Part shown: one piece after another, positions 36,251 through 49,810 of the stretch
How positions within the stretch are numbered: position 1 is the stretch's first letter
Layout of the letters: the number at the start of each line of letters is the position of its first letter
NCBI GenBank assembly: GCA_027559495.1
Contig: JAMXSV010000026.1
Span: 1,550,001 to 1,614,000, forward strand
DNA from: Aurifilum marmelostoma
Lineage: Eukaryota > Ascomycota > Sordariomycetes > Diaporthales > Cryphonectriaceae
Direction of reading: 5' to 3'
Length of the DNA: 64,000 bases
Notes under the pieces: model-generated
Told to the model about the DNA's origin: nothing
Database searches by the model: none
The model's input: only the letters and a program-made list of their open reading frames with translations
Made by a program: the position numbers and the translations under genes

Positions 36251-38262
36251 CTTGATTTGTAAGGGGAAATCAGCAGACGATGTGGTGAAGATGGTGATGA
36301 TGAAAGAAAGAAACAGCGACGTAGCTGAGATGGTCAGCTTCTTGTCGGCAACAAGACTGTGGTGATGGATGGGGGAGAGAGGGTGTGGGGTGTAGAAGGG
36401 GAGAGAAGAAATAGACGACGCGACTGAGCTTGGGTCACTGTTTGTCAACAAGGTTACTGGTGTTGGAAGTTGACGAGATGGGGGGGGGGCGCGCACGAGA
36501 AGCAGGCAACCTTACGCAATTAGGCTTGGTGACCTGTTGGCTGTGATTGAGATGCTATAAGTTGATGAGCTGGGGTTCAGAGGTAGAGAAGTTGGGATTG
36601 GGTCCACATATTGATGGGAACTGTGAAATTTGGAGGTTTGCAAGTATGTATGGGTGGATGGAGTTAGGCACAGAAGTATGCTGTCTGGTGGAGGCTGAGA
36701 GGTGCAGCAGGTGATGATGGGATGGGCAGCAAGATGCACTGCTTCAGACTTATGGCATGAACTAAGAACCTGTAACTTGGAACTCGGCAATAGTTCATGA
36801 TTGGCAGACTTTGGGCAAAAGATTATACTGGCAGGTCTTTGGAAACTTACTGTGTATGATGATGGTTGGGAATCAACCAACTGCGACAATTGAGAACAGG
36901 ATAAGTGAATCCCCAGCTCTGGGGTTGGAGATACGCTGAGAGGCAACTGACGCCTTTATGAATATATGCCTTTATCTTCGATGCTATGGCCTGGTAGATG
37001 CTGGATGAGTCTATGCAGTGGGCATTTAAGATCACTAGACATGCAGAAGAGAATTCCTCTCAGCCTATTTCAGACACCATGCCAGCCCATGTATAAATAA
37101 AGCCCTTATGGGTAATATCAGCTTGAAAGAGTATTGAAGTATAGTCTTGGGAAACAAAGATAGGCATTCTAGTTGGTCATCCTAAGTTTGTAGGTGGTTT
37201 ATATGAAAGAAAGTCTGAGCATTGGGGTTTTGGGGGGGGGGGGTTTGATGGTCACTCGAGGTATAAAGTATTTACTGGTGATGATCCTTTGCAAGCACCC
37301 AATTCTACATACTAGTAACAATGGAAGCATCCCATATTCAGTGAGACTGTACCATGTTCCATCTTCTCAAAACATCACATAATTTACAATTGATGACATG
37401 ATGGCCGAAGTTCCACAAGGGTGGTCAATCTGGGGTCCTTCTCAGCCAATGGGGTGTTATAGATTGCTTAGTAATGGAGGCAGCCTTTGGCCCGTCTCAT
37501 CCTGAGGGTTCGAATGAACGTGATCGAGGCACAGACTTCTGCACTGCGAAGAATCACCAAGGCAATATTTACATATTCTCCTCTCACAGCCACAGGGCAT
37601 GCAAAAGTCATGGACTGCTGCTATACATGCATCTCCCTGGTAGCCAATAGGAGGATCTTGAATATCTCCGAGGCAGGCAGCAGGATCAAATTTCCACTGC
37701 GGGAGGTCCAATGTGATTCGGTCACATGAGTGATCGGTGTATGCCTCACTTATATAAAGTATGTGCCAAGCACGCCAGTCAGCCTGCCTATCGTATTCTT
37801 GCTTGGCTGTGGACCTTAGCAGGTCTCCGCCAGATTCAGCAGGGCTCGAACTAGTTACTCATGTGCGCTATGGAGTTTCCCAGGTTTATGGTTGGTTTAA
37901 GGTTATTCCAATGGATCGCCCCAAGTGGATGTCCGCTCTTCGGACCAAAAAAATGCTCTCATGGCCTGTTTGAGGACTGACCTCGGGTGATCTTCCGAGA
38001 TTTCCAGGTCCTCGGACGCAAATACAAGATCAAGTCATAATTCATCTACATCTATCTCATCCGCAGCTCATTCCTCAGTATTTATTGATTACAGTGATCT
38101 CAGTACATGAATTCCAAAGACGAAATTTGCTATATTCACTTGGTACAGTCCCGATAGCTTCACTGCAAGGAAGAAAGAATACCCCCGTGTGTAACACATG
38201 AACTCACCTTAGCCGAGGCGTCCACTCCTACGCCCTTTCTAAAGCGGAAACCGAGACCCCAT
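36251..38262. other. Promoter of the Myb-like gene and downstream flank of the surface-protein gene
   Basis: The minus strand is C/T-rich from 36251 to about 36500, which suits a leader for the Myb-like gene. About 36550-37800 is AT-richer. A G12 run lies at 37232-37243. No frame with protein character; no gene supported. Confidence 0.5.
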
Positions 38263-39797
38263 CTATGGCAACTCCCTCAGCTCTCCATCAGGCTTTGTCG
38301 ACGGCATCTCGTGGTATGACCAGGTATCATGCTGCTGTGTGTTCTCATTAAATGTCTGAGTCGGCCCTGTGTTCTGCTGAGAGACGCTGTAACCTGACTC
38401 GGCCGGTTTAAACCCCTGGTTCTCTTGTGGCTGCGGCGGCGGCGAGTGGGTGCTCTGCTGGTAAGGGGGCACCGAGCCGTGCGATGGACTGTGAGGAGGC
38501 GGCGGGCTGCCGGGGGTGGACATGGAATGGATGCTGTGGGCGTTGAAACTATAGTGGGGCTTGTGGTCCGGACTGTGGCCATCGGCGACCTCAACAACGG
38601 GGGCTTGCTGCTGAACGCCTCCGTTGTGATAAGCCTGCTGCTGCTGCTGCATGGGATGCTGGCCCTGCTGGTACATCCCAGGCACTGGTGCGGCACCAAC
38701 ATCGCCCATCATTGGCGGTGGAGAAAGGGGAGTGTTTGGGTCGTTGCCGGGGTCCGCAGGACCTGGATTCCGCCTCTTCCTGCAGAGGAGAAAGACGAGG
38801 GCGAAGACGAATATGGCGATCACTGCCACCCCGCCGACAACTCCGCCGACGATGGCTCCTACGGGTGCAGAGGATTTTGGCGAGGAAGAATGAGTTGGGC
38901 TCGCGCTAGCAGAGGAGGCTGTAGATGTCTGACCGGCGGCTGAAGCGGACGATACCTCCGATGTGGTCGCAGCGCTCGATGCTGTTGTGCTTGTCGTGGC
39001 CAGGCTGTGATCTACGGCCTGAAGGGTGACAACTTCTGGTCCGCCGCAGTTGAAAATAGTATATCCAGGAATATCTTCGTATGTCAGGGTCACGCAGACG
39101 GGGTATTCCGATTCCGAGCTAGAGGGAAAGAAAAGAGAAGTAAGAAGAGATCATTAGCAATCAGGCATTATCGTCTTCGCAAAATCAGTTCACTGGGAAG
39201 GGATCAGACTTACCACCAGTACGTTGAAATGCCAATGGCTTGGCTGCCCAAGGAGTATCCGGCAGCAGAGTCGACACTGGCAAATTATCTATTGTTAGTC
39301 GACCTAGCCTGTCCAAGAACTTGAATGGGTCCGAGGCACATACCATGTCGTCGCAACTGCACAATCGGTAGAAGTTGTAGGGCAGCATCCTGCTACCCAC
39401 TGGAAGCCATAGGTCGTGAAGATGCAAGTATTGTCAGTAGCACAGGCCAGAGGGGAGGCTGCGAATCAACACACGGTCAATATAACCTCGTTTCCGCGTG
39501 CACACGTTGCAAGGTTACAATCCGGTTGTACTGACATATGTCATGAGACACGTAGCCACAGACGCTGCCTGGTATGGATGACTGCCTCTTCCCTAAAGGC
39601 GATCTCCTCAGCTCCGGAGGGCTCGTTGGTGCCGGGACTGCTGGGTTGGGCAGCATCTGCTTGTCGAGACCGGCGGTCTCTTGTGCTGGCGCATAGCTTT
39701 CATGGTCGTGGCCGACACCTGAATTCCAAACGAAACTCCCTGCATTGGCCAAGGGGAGACCGCAGCCCAGTGCTGCTAGCTGATAAAATGGCTTCAT
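38263..39797 (-). CDS. Single-pass cell-surface protein with Cys-rich ectodomain (431 aa)
   Basis: Exons 39797-39536, 39458-39344, 39276-39214 and 39118-38263. Introns are 77, 67 (branch CTAAC) and 95 nt, all in-frame joins. Start MKPFYQLAALGCGLPLANA is a plausible signal peptide. The ectodomain has about ten cysteines (CGYVSHDI..C....C...CC....C...C...C...C.....C), a pattern common in Pezizomycotina membrane proteins. A Ser/Thr/Ala-rich stalk (about 186-230) is likely O-glycosylated. One membrane helix follows (about 233-258, GAIVGGVVGGVAVIAIFVF), then a CRKRR stop-transfer. A Pro/Gln/His-rich cytosolic tail of about 170 residues ends the protein. The layout is like wall-stress sensors (Wsc/Mid2 type), but I cannot assign it to either. 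Function inferred only as surface sensing or anchoring. Confidence 0.85.
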
Positions 39798-42301
39798 CGT
39801 GCTGGTCCTGGGTGTAGAATGACACGCCTGGGAGGCAGAGGTACTTTTGATATGAAAGAATATAGGGAGATCCTCCTTTTTTCCCCCTTCTTCTCAAAGA
39901 AAAGAAAGGAAGGATATTCAAACCTCAGGCATGCCTACTTAGCAACGAACGCAAAGAAAGGTGGAGAGAAGATATTCGAGAGCAAAGCGCTGTAGTGCCG
40001 GTATTAATCTGGGGGCGGGTTGCTATAAAAGAGAAAGCGACAGACAGAATCATACAGAGAGGCAACAAGGCTCTCAGTCCGTAGACCGCGTTCACTCTCG
40101 GCCCCCCGTCCCACCCCCGTCAAGCCTCCCCCCCCCATCATCTCTCTCTCCTACCGATACAGCAGAATCCTTGGCAATAATGAGATCCATCATCAGGCTC
40201 GACCAGAGAAAGAAAGTATATTTACTGAGGCTGCGCCAGGCTCTCCAGCCGCGGCAGGTTCGACACTCCATCTCCGACTCTCTCTAGCCATGTAACTTCA
40301 GGGTTGAGCTTCAAGTGGGGCCCCTATGCCAGCTGGCAGCTGGCGTCGCGCGGATCTTCCTTGAAGTGTCTTAGAGAAGAAGACGAGAGGGTGGCTTGCG
40401 GTTACATGGAGCTAGCTGTGCCGTACTCTTTCTCAAAATCGTTGGCTTCGAGTGGGCCATACTCCTGGCTGGACCCTTGCGGGCTGTGGTCTAGCTTGCT
40501 GGTAATATTGAGAGGTTAAGCTGAATACGGCTCCTGTAGCTTGCGGGCGGCACTATTCCGCAACCTGTCTGGCAATGGCTGAGGTGCGAGCCAACAAGCG
40601 TGCGGTCCACTCAGAGCAGGCAACAGCAATCTTGTCCTGCAGTGGAAATGAAAGGGGGGACCCAACTTGAGTTGAGAAGTGAGTTGTGATGATATACATA
40701 CATACAAACCCAAGTACGTAGGGTGTTGTGCGAGAAGTTCAGTGATTATGCTCCAAATCATAATGATGGAAGCACCTTATCTCCGAGGTGAGACGGCTCT
40801 CTTAATAATATCTCACTTTTTCGGCCTCCCTTACGGCTTCAGGTACGCCAGGCCCTGGGTCTTTTTGAACGATTACTGTCAGGTCTCCATTTCCAGCCGC
40901 AAGTCACCAGGATCTGGATCCTACTTACCGATGGCGTTACTATGTCGCCAGCTCGCCTTGGCGACGGATACAGTAGGAAATGTCTGATTTGAGGGTCTCT
41001 GCTGAGTGCAGCCAGTGCTTCTTGGCATCGCTACTATTTGAGTTGGGCTTTTTCTTGTGGGAAAAATTTTAAGAGTAAGTTTAACCATAATTACTTTTCA
41101 TGCTTGGCCGAGTTCCTGGAGATTCCTCCCTGGTGAGTCTTTTTGAGGAGTGAATTTTTTCTGGATAAAAAGAAAAGAAAGAAGAACTGGCCCTCGAAAG
41201 TTTACTCCGGACCGCGCAATACATCCCATACTATCAACCAGTCCACGAGGCAACTCCATCTTGAGATCCATATGCCCCTACATTCTGTCAACTTGGGAAT
41301 GCGCAGCCTACTAAAGCTCCAGCTTCCGACAAGCTCTCGCGCATTTTTGCACAAGCTTACAGTACTGTGGCATAGAGAAGGGTCCACTTCCCATCGGACT
41401 GCCACTCCGCCACAGGTTCGGTGAGCAGAAGACTGACCTGCCGGGGCGGCCCGGCAAGGTTTTTGTCATCTGATCAGAATTCAGTTTGATCTAAAGGATA
41501 GATGAGGGGACTTGGGAATCAGAAGCAGGATCAACACTTGCTATCCCAGGACGAGAAGCGGACAGGGAAACCGCGGTACTTCAGCTGGGATGAGCACAAC
41601 TGGGATGCAGCCTGGATCTTGTTTCCAAAAATTGAATAGCCTAACGGGGACATTTCTCTGGACTCGGATATGTTCTCCGACAGTCGGAAACCCCAGTCTG
41701 TGGATGAAATAGTCACCCCATTCTCCGGCAATTGGCAATGCCGATTTTGAGCATCGGATACCCTGTGTTCTTCTATTATGAAGACCACCCAAGCAAGCTG
41801 ATCCTTGTTGACGTCCTGGGGGAGGAAGACGTTATTCTTCCGAGCATTCTGCACTTATCTAACGTAGGTTCCATCTGACCAGAGTAATTGCAGCCGAGGA
41901 CCTGTGATCTATCGAGTCATTCACAGCCTCCTCGCGTACTGTAATATATAGGATCACCAAGTAAATAGGAGCTTCATATTCAACAACATCATGACGGCAT
42001 AGAAATTATGGCTGAGAAGAGAACCCTAAACACCTCGAGGCGGGACCGGTGCAACGTTGTCGGCCAGCGTGCAGACAGGACCACTAATCACTCCGTCAAG
42101 TTAAGCAGCATCTCTCACGAGCCATGTAGTATTTGTAATCTTGCATTATTAAACAACTGATGATGTCGTCTGCATATTTTAATCTGTACCTCAAATAAAA
42201 GCAAAACAATTGGCATATTCCAAACAATCTATTAACAAATCAATGCGCTCCTTTACTTACCTATCATATAACAAATAAAACTTCCTCATACAAGCCTCGA
42301 G
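39798..42301. other. Intergenic region, no supported gene
   Basis: The first few hundred bases are the promoter and leader of the surface-protein gene (minus). A pyrimidine-rich plus-strand block at 40080-40160 precedes a 35-codon frame that I do not trust. About 42000-42300 is AT-rich and serves as promoter to the dehydrogenase gene. A short patch at about 42090-42120 weakly resembles the internal box of 5S rRNA (see rejected). Confidence 0.45.
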
Positions 42302-43141
42302 ATGCCCTATGCAGTTGTGACAGGTTGCAATTCTGGCATTGGTCATGAATTTGCAAAGGTTCTCATCAATGCTGTAAGGACTTCAGCTCCCTCCAAAATA
42401 ATTACTTGGCTCTCACGTATCCACCACTAACTTTTGGAGGGGTTCAGGGCTATACTGTTCACGCAGTTGACGTGAACGAAGGCGAGAGATTGAAGAGTCT
42501 TGGCTGCCAAACGTCCAAATTAGACGTCACATCTCCGGAGTCCATTGCCAGCTTCAAGCAGGCGTTTGGCAGTGGCCCCCTGGATATCCTCCTGAATGTC
42601 GCAGGTGAGTGCACCCCATGCTCATTCATTCACTCGCACCTGTGAGAACACCAGGGACGCTGATGGACAAGTTTGTACTTGGACAGGAGTGATGGACCAT
42701 GCCCATGATTCTCTTGACACCCTCAGCCTTTCCTCCCTACAAAAGACCTACAACGTCAACACCTTCGGACCCCTTCTGCTCACGCAGGCCCTACTGCCCA
42801 ACATTCTCGCCTCGTCCAACCCTCGTCTCGGCTTCGTCTCCAGCCGTGTGGGATCCATAGCGGACAACAGCTCTGGTGGGAACTACGCCTACCGCTCCAG
42901 CAAGACGGCGCTCAACATGATCTGCAAGAACCTGGCACTAGAGCTGAGAGACAAGGGTGTCGTGGTCTCCATTCTGCACCCGGGCATCGTGCGGACCAAC
43001 ATCGACGCGGGTGTCGGCGAAATCGCGGAGGCCATCGAGCCAGATGAGGCTGCCGAGAAGCTATTCAAGGTGATGATGGACAAGGGTATTGAGGACACGG
43101 ATAAGTTTTGGCACCGAGAAGGGATGGAATTACCGTGGTAA
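42302..43141 (+). CDS. Short-chain dehydrogenase/reductase, C-factor-like (227 aa)
   Basis: Exons 42302-42373, 42448-42604 and 42687-43141. Introns are 74 nt (perfect CTAAC branch) and 82 nt. Residues 7-14 (TGCNSGIG) are the TGxxxGxG nucleotide-binding motif, and LDV lies in the acidic strand position. NVAG replaces the usual NNAG. Asn101, a Ser at 128/129, Tyr145 and Lys149 (YRSSK) make the SDR catalytic tetrad, and HPGIVRTNI follows. The FVSSRVGSIADNSSGG segment resembles C-factor (CsgA)-type SDRs. The protein is expected to be a soluble NAD(P)-dependent oxidoreductase; substrate unknown. Compact for an SDR but complete. It converges on the 43321-44857 gene with about 180 bp between the stop codons. 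Confidence 0.88.
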
Positions 43142-43320
43142 ACAGTCAGCAAACCCGGACTCGGCGCATCAAATGCTCTATAGTTGACACATGATGTGCG
43201 TGGCCCTGGTCATCCTCGCCAATGTTATGACAAGCATTCGTCGATCATAATCATCTGTACAGCGTGCTCTCTGTGCAGATCTATGATGAGACCACTTCGG
43301 ATTGTGAGACCACTGTGTAC

Positions 43321-44857
43321 TTACTCGGCTGATGTTTCCGATGGTATTCTATCGGAAGTCGCTGCCGGCAATGATGCTTTTCCTTGAAAGAGCTGAGGCT
43401 CATGCGGTCCTCGCACTGGAGTCGGTGAATCTTGTTCCTGGGCTGGATGGGTCTTTTTGTTTGGGCCACGCTTCTCATCTGGGTTACTACGACCACCAGA
43501 CGACTCCCAGCCAGAGGGGGGGAGGGGGTGTGGCGTGGGCGGGTGCAGGTCAAGGAAGCTTCCTGCCTCTTCGATCTTGTCCCCGGGATCTCTGACGAAA
43601 TCGCCTGCCTCGATGCAGCGACCCATAGTGTTGAACTTATGCTCATATCTTGCGGTACTTGCTGAGGCATATAGCTCGTATCCTCGGGCAATGTAAAATC
43701 TCACAAGTGCATTGGTCACTCTGTCCTTGAGCTTACCCTCGGTCTCACCAGGCTCCGCAGTTTCTCTCCAGCCCGCTGTGATTTCCGGGTCGTTGATGAG
43801 ACCGGGCTCTAGGGTGATGGTGAGGGGCCCGTCAATTGTGTACCACGCCGGCAGGATGCCTCCCATGAGCAGCCGGTAGTACATATCCAAGGCCTGGGCT
43901 GCGAAACCATTACCCTTGTAAGCTACCTCGGGGTCCTGACGGCTATATGGGAGGATATAGAATAGGCAAATGTAAAGCAGGTCAGTGCCCTCGTCATTGT
44001 TTGAAAGATTGTCGCGGTGTGCTTTCTCAGATACCCTGCGCCGAACCTTTCCATCGCTATGGTAGATGGCCCGCAGGGCGTGTGCAATCGTCAGGTGTCC
44101 ATTGGGGTATTTTGTCTGGCTTGGTTTGCCCCTGAGGAACTCGTCCACCCAGACCTTGTCGGAGACGTTCGGCTGGTTAACTGTCGGCTTCGAGATGCGG
44201 TAGCCGCAGATGGCCCCTATATACTCAAAATCTGTCTCATCATGATTTGGCCGGCGCAGGGAGATGTAGCCCTGGTACCCGAGACAGCTTCGGAAATGGG
44301 GGTAGTCGGAATGCACCTGCACCATGACCCGCAGCTCGGCACCATCCTCGCCGTTGTACTTGCATTTTTGGGTCGCGGTAACCATTGCCAGGATCTTGGA
44401 GGGGTGTTCTTCTTGCGAACCTGCGGGGGGAGGGGTTGCTGGGTCGTCTTCGACGGGAGATGAAAACTGTGGCATCAAATCCATCGGCTTTCCTATTGGT
44501 TCTTCCTGAGGTCTGCTCTCTGGCTCCGGGGAGCTGCTGAGGTACCAGGTCCTCGCTGTGTCATATACAGCAGTAAATTCCTGAGCGGGTACTTCTTGAG
44601 CTGGTAGAGTTTTAGTTAGAGAGGCACACACTTCCTACCACCTCTAAGGGTACCACAGTACTGGATCAAAGATAAAACTTACCAGGGGGGGAATCAGGAA
44701 GCCGCAGTGGTCCTGCTGCTTTCTGCGCCTTGCGCCTTGCTCTCACACGGGCGTTCGAGGACCTAAGCAGGGCGTCGGGGTCATCTACAAAATTGCTGGG
44801 AAGGTTGCCACTGCGGACCCTGTTGGACCTCCTGGCTGTGTTGCGCGTAATCGCCAT
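43321..44857 (-). CDS. Orphan protein with possible GNAT acetyltransferase fold (484 aa)
   Basis: Exon 1 is 44857-44683 (MAITRNTARRSNRV...) and exon 2 is 44600-43321. The 82-nt intron has donor GTAAGT, branch CTAAC and acceptor CAG. The N-terminus is Arg/Lys-rich and likely nuclear. A central region reads like a GNAT core: FEYIGAICGYRISKP (strand), LLYICLFYILPYSRQ (strand), KGNGFAAQALDMYYRLL (like the acetyl-CoA pyrophosphate loop and helix), then a C-terminal ALVRFYIARGYELYAS resembling GNAT motif B. That is fold-level inference; I recognise no specific family. The C-terminal about 90 residues are Pro/Ser-rich and disordered. An in-frame upstream extension to 44914 uses a non-ATG codon. Confidence 0.75.
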
Positions 44858-47800
44858 CTTGATGCGGTGGGCAAGAGCTCTTTCTGTGTAAATCAACTTC
44901 TGATGGTCATGCAACGAGTGTTTTCGTAAACTGTCTGTTCCATGGGATAGGTCACGCAGTATTTAAATTGTGAAAATATCTAGAGTATCAGTGTTGCGCT
45001 GCTGGAAGAGTACACAGCTGTTTCATTGTCTGGATTTGGTGGGAGGCATTACTTTTAGATCTTACAAAGGGCGGCATGCTTCAAAGGTAATGAAATGCAA
45101 AGAGCTTTCAGATGGAACATCAATTGTTCGAGCATCCCTCATATGGAGAGCTCTCTTTGTTCCTTGCTTGGCTACGAATTACTTTGAAGAACCAGAGATA
45201 GATTGAGTGGTTATTGCTTTGAGCATCTATTGAGGAATAAAAAAAGCACAATGCATTGTGTCGAACGTTATATTAGCATACAATTACACGACATGATAGG
45301 AGTCTGAATAATGGCGGCTGTCATTGTGATTCGGGGCTCCAGAACAATATAAGTGAGGATTTCATCCACTTGTTCTGACAAAGAGTCGTCGGTGTTAAAG
45401 GTCAGAGACCTAAAGTAGTTGATTAGCTTCATCTAGAGCATGTCTTGTCTAGAACTGTCGACAGACACGCACTTTGAACATGTCAAAAATTGCAGTACCA
45501 TGAGCCACCATGATTCTGTCCTCTGCTGGCCAACATTGGATAGTATATGGACCATATACAAACTCGTATTGTAGTCGACTTCTAGTTCCCTGAACATGAG
45601 GTTGCCTCACAACTCCGAATGGCAAGCAACCTGCCCTGCATATTGATGCCAAACTGGGAAAGCAACGAACCTGTAATTATGACCTTGCATGGCCCGCCTG
45701 GGCTTCGGCCCAGCACCCGCAAACTGATATCTCATGCCCTTCGCAGAAGCGAGGCGCAAAGCAAGGAGCCCAACAGCCAAACGATTCTGAAAGAAGTATT
45801 ACATACATATTATGTATATATGGCTGATCTCGTTATAACATACAGTACCGCAGCGCGGTGTCGTTCTTGGCATAGGAAGTGACCCTCGATCCCCCGACCA
45901 GGTGGGTCTCTGTGCACCCCTCCTGCGGGGAGCTGCAGCATGGGCCGAGCCATTCCCGGGGCTGTACTGTACGTGGGATGGGGGAGCCTAGGACTTCTGC
46001 TTGTGTGTTCTCTTCGGGGCTGGATCTTTGCACGTTCCTATTGGAACGTGTGATGAGAATTTCGTCATGTCCAGCTAGGAACCTCAAGAGTGGGTGGGGA
46101 TGAAATGTTGCGTCGGAGGCGAATGCGAGGTGCATACAACGGTACCGCCCACGGCATTGTCCGCGGAGGACGTGGACGAAACAAATCCTTGATGCTACAC
46201 GGTGTTCCTCCCCTTTTATTTTTTCTCCTTTTCTTTTCCTTTCTTCTCTTCGGAGCTGGCCGCTGTTTAGTCTTGTACCCGTGATCATGACTGCTGTATA
46301 ATGACGCACATGTAATCATTATCGGGCCATTGCCGGGGGGTAGAATTCGCCTCCAGGGCGAACCGGCGACGAGGGTGCCCCTCGACAGGCGCCCGGGATG
46401 CCGGTACTCTCGTGCAGCAGACCCCGTCCTGTCGGGCAGCACGCGCTCCTGCAAGACGCAAAGCCACGCTGACTGAGTGCCAACTCGCCACAACAGCCTT
46501 GCCAACCCGACGGCTAGCCCGCTGATGGTGTGCACCCCTCTTTTTCGTGCCTGCGATTTCAGGGAGAAAATGAATAAACAAAAAAGGAGAGCAGGACATG
46601 TTATGGAGAATTTGTGGCCGGCCCCAGCCACTCGGCGATTTATTTTCTCCTCGCAAGATATTTGTGACCTGTCGGTTCTCGTGGTTACACCATGATGCCT
46701 GTCTCGATCCAGAAGCGGCCGCTTAACCTCCTAGATCGAGCATTTGAGTGCAAGTCCCGCTTTGGGCTCGAGGGTCCTGTCACTTCTGCAGGTTAGCCTT
46801 AGTAGCTTTCCTCTGCAGCGCTTGCACCGCGCGGCTCTCTATTGCGATACAGCCCGGGCGCCGATGGGGGAGGGGAGAGAAGTAAGGGTTCGATATCGGA
46901 AACACCGAGCCGCAGCAGAGGCTTGCAGCGGGGAGCTCTACATCACCTTCCGGACCCTGTTCTGAGAGAGCTAGATTAAATATTTTGGATCATTGCGCAG
47001 AGGAAGCAGCACGACCTCGGTCGTACACTACCGTTTGTCATTGAAACATTCGAAGTGAGGCGTAAATACAGGGCTGCTGCCTGTCGATCCCGCCGATCTC
47101 TTGGTGACAGCGGCCCGTGTCAAGCGAGAGATACAACTGCGATGGATGAGATCTGGAATTCCCATGAGCAACGGCTTTGTACCGACTGCACTGTTGTTCG
47201 TAAGAACGCCGCCGAGACACAAATTCCTTTTTCCGCCACGGAGCAACGACCCGTATTAGCAGACGCGCCGGCGGATAGTTCGAGATCGGCTAGGAGAAGA
47301 TGTGGCTGCCAAGGGATAGTCTCTGCAGCTGCATAATATTGGCAGAGATGGCTGGCAGATAAGAGCCCATACCTCTTCAAGCGTATTCAGAGCAGAGCCT
47401 CAGGCAAGACCGACAATGTTGAGAATCCAAGTGATTTATCACAAACCAGCGACGGGGACTCATTGCTGAATCGCCATTGCTGTTGAGCCCCCTGCCTCCC
47501 TTGCTCGGTTCTTCTTGGCACCCACCGTACTGCTGTGGCTTTCGTGTCACCAGTATTGCCCTGGCTACTCTTTATATGCCCATTTTAGGGGCATCGGATG
47601 ATGTCTATGCGAGATATCGGTGATGTTGATGCCTCAAAACACCGGCAGCTCGCCACTTCATGAAGCGGCTGAACTGGACAACGACTCGCATATCGCGATG
47701 CTAGTCAGTGATCTTGGGACTGGTGTGGCGGCGCTGCAGCTCTTGGGTGTCACCAGACGAAGCTGGAAAGCACCAAAGAACGCCGGCCACCCCCTCCGCT

Positions 47801-48483
47801 CAAATTCGATGCGGTTCTTCAACAGATTGTTTTTTTCTCTCTCTCCAATAGCAGAAGCACCTCAACCACCTAGGGGAGAGACCGTCACACGTAGCCTCGA
47901 GGCTGTCTGAATAGTTTTGTTCGTAGGGCAAAGTGCCTAGAACGACCTGCCACAAGCGGATAGATGGTCCTGCGACTATAGGGCGAGCCGGGCCCCCGGG
48001 GCAGGGAGGGATGGGTTATGCTGCTGCGTGGCTTGTGAATTGTTATTCTGATGATTGAGCTGACAATGAGCCGTTCCTATGGACGAGAAGCAAGACACCA
48101 ACACAATATTGACGGGAGGGCGCACTGCCAGTCGGAGTGTGACTCCAGGGCGCGTTCAGCAACAGTGGACCCCCCCTTCCCCCACAATAGCAGCATGCGT
48201 GAAGAGCTTTTAGTGATGGCGGCACGTCTGTGCGTCGTACAAATTCGTCACCCCACTGAAGAGACGTCTGAGTATGCAGCCACGGAAAAGGCTGGCTGCA
48301 GGCAGTCATGAAATGCTCTCTTCTCGGCCAGTCAAACCCAACCGTGCCGCCTCAGCAAGAGTAGCGGTCACGGGGACGGCCGAGGATTGCGGTTGTACTC
48401 GCAGGTACTGCAATCGCCAGACGAGACGAGATATGAGACAAGTTTCCCTGCATGGTCCTCAACTGCGGTCTCTGTTGTCGATG

Positions 48484-48503
48484 CACACACACACACACAC
48501 ACA
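48484..48503 (+). repeat. (CA)10 microsatellite
   Basis: Ten CA dinucleotides in the plus strand, probably length-polymorphic. Confidence 0.95.
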
Positions 48504-49745
48504 ACAAACCCCCGGTGGTTCTATTTCCTTTGTATATTTGTGTTTGTGTGCGTGTGCCTGTTTACAGGCGAAGAATCGGGTGGATCAAAACACATTCTTT
48601 TCAATGCAGGGCCTGTCGATCTGTAGGGCCAACATTAGCGGCCGGAGATGCGGACCGTGTCGAGCATAGAGAGCAGTGTCTGGCCGACAGTATCTCGGGC
48701 GGGCCGTCAAGGTCAACCATATACTCGGAACAATTTCGTGCATCGTAGCATTCGTATTGCTGATCCTGATGGTCGACATCTCTGGTCTTGGTAGGGCCAC
48801 GGATGCCACGCAGCATTATGGGCGTGTGGGCAGGGCGGAGTCCTGCGTGACACGGCGCACGCAGCATGTATGAACATGGAATAGTGCGTGCATTGAAGCC
48901 GTAGGAGGTAGGTCACAGCACCTATGAAGTCACGTTGGGATGATGCTGTAATTCAGAGTGGACATAATTCGCAGGTGCTTCTGTACCCTCAACCCCTGTG
49001 TTCCGCAGGTAGAGGCAAGTACGACGCTACACTCCAGACGTCAGTGGGTACAACTTACTTCGTACTTATCGATCCAGGCGGTTTCTGTTTTTCTTCTTGT
49101 TTCTTTTTGGGGGGGGGGGGGGCGGGGGCGGTTGAAATTTATGGGGTCGACGGACCCTGGGGGGAAGGCATCACCTAGGGCGGCGCTGGAGCAGGAGCTA
49201 CGCACTTGGCCCGTGCATCCCGCTGAGCAGGGGTCTTCCCAAGCAGCACTTTTTGCTTCTGCGTTCTATTACAGTGGCTTTCAGTTCAGCTCGTGGGGCT
49301 CTCTAGTTGGGTTGAGATGTCACCTTCACACTCGACAGCGCAACCTCGAATTCTCCTCTTCCTTGGTTGCAGTGCGGAGACGCCCTGCCCCTCTGCTGCT
49401 CGCTGCTGTTGTCTCGTGTTCGTTTCTGTTGATCTCTTCTTCTTCAGCTACAGAGTCTAGACCAGAAGAGAGCCCCCTCCCATCTCGACTGCGCAACAGG
49501 TGGGTTCTGGCCAACGACAGACCTTTCCGGAGGCAACCCGTCCCTAACAAGAGTCGCAAGCACTGCCCGTCCTGACACATGCACCGATGATACTGTTCTT
49601 ACTTCTGCTGCTCTTCCACCGCCAGCCCAGTCGCATCTGTCCCTCCTCCTCCTCCCAGAATGAGACCAGCCGAGACGAGACGATATGATGTTATGAGGTC
49701 GACAGCCGGGTCTCAATTCTAGGCGGGGTGCTTTGAGTATTGGTC

Positions 49746-49775
49746 TTTTTTTTTTTTTTTTTTTTTTTTTTTTGG

Positions 49776-49806
<31 letters not shown>
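49746..49806 (+). repeat. T28 plus (CT)13 pyrimidine tract
   Basis: A 28-nt T run, then GGGGTTT, then 13 CT dinucleotides. Such tracts are typical of fungal promoters and are also error-prone in sequencing. Confidence 0.95.

Positions 49807-49810
<4 letters not shown>

Noticed and set aside
40180..40287. 35-codon frame after a pyrimidine-rich block
   Set aside because: Too short and without homology; random-looking.
42076..42125. Short match to the internal box of 5S rRNA (AAGTTAAGC region)
   Set aside because: Only about 20 nt are similar; the 5' and 3' parts of a 5S gene are not present.
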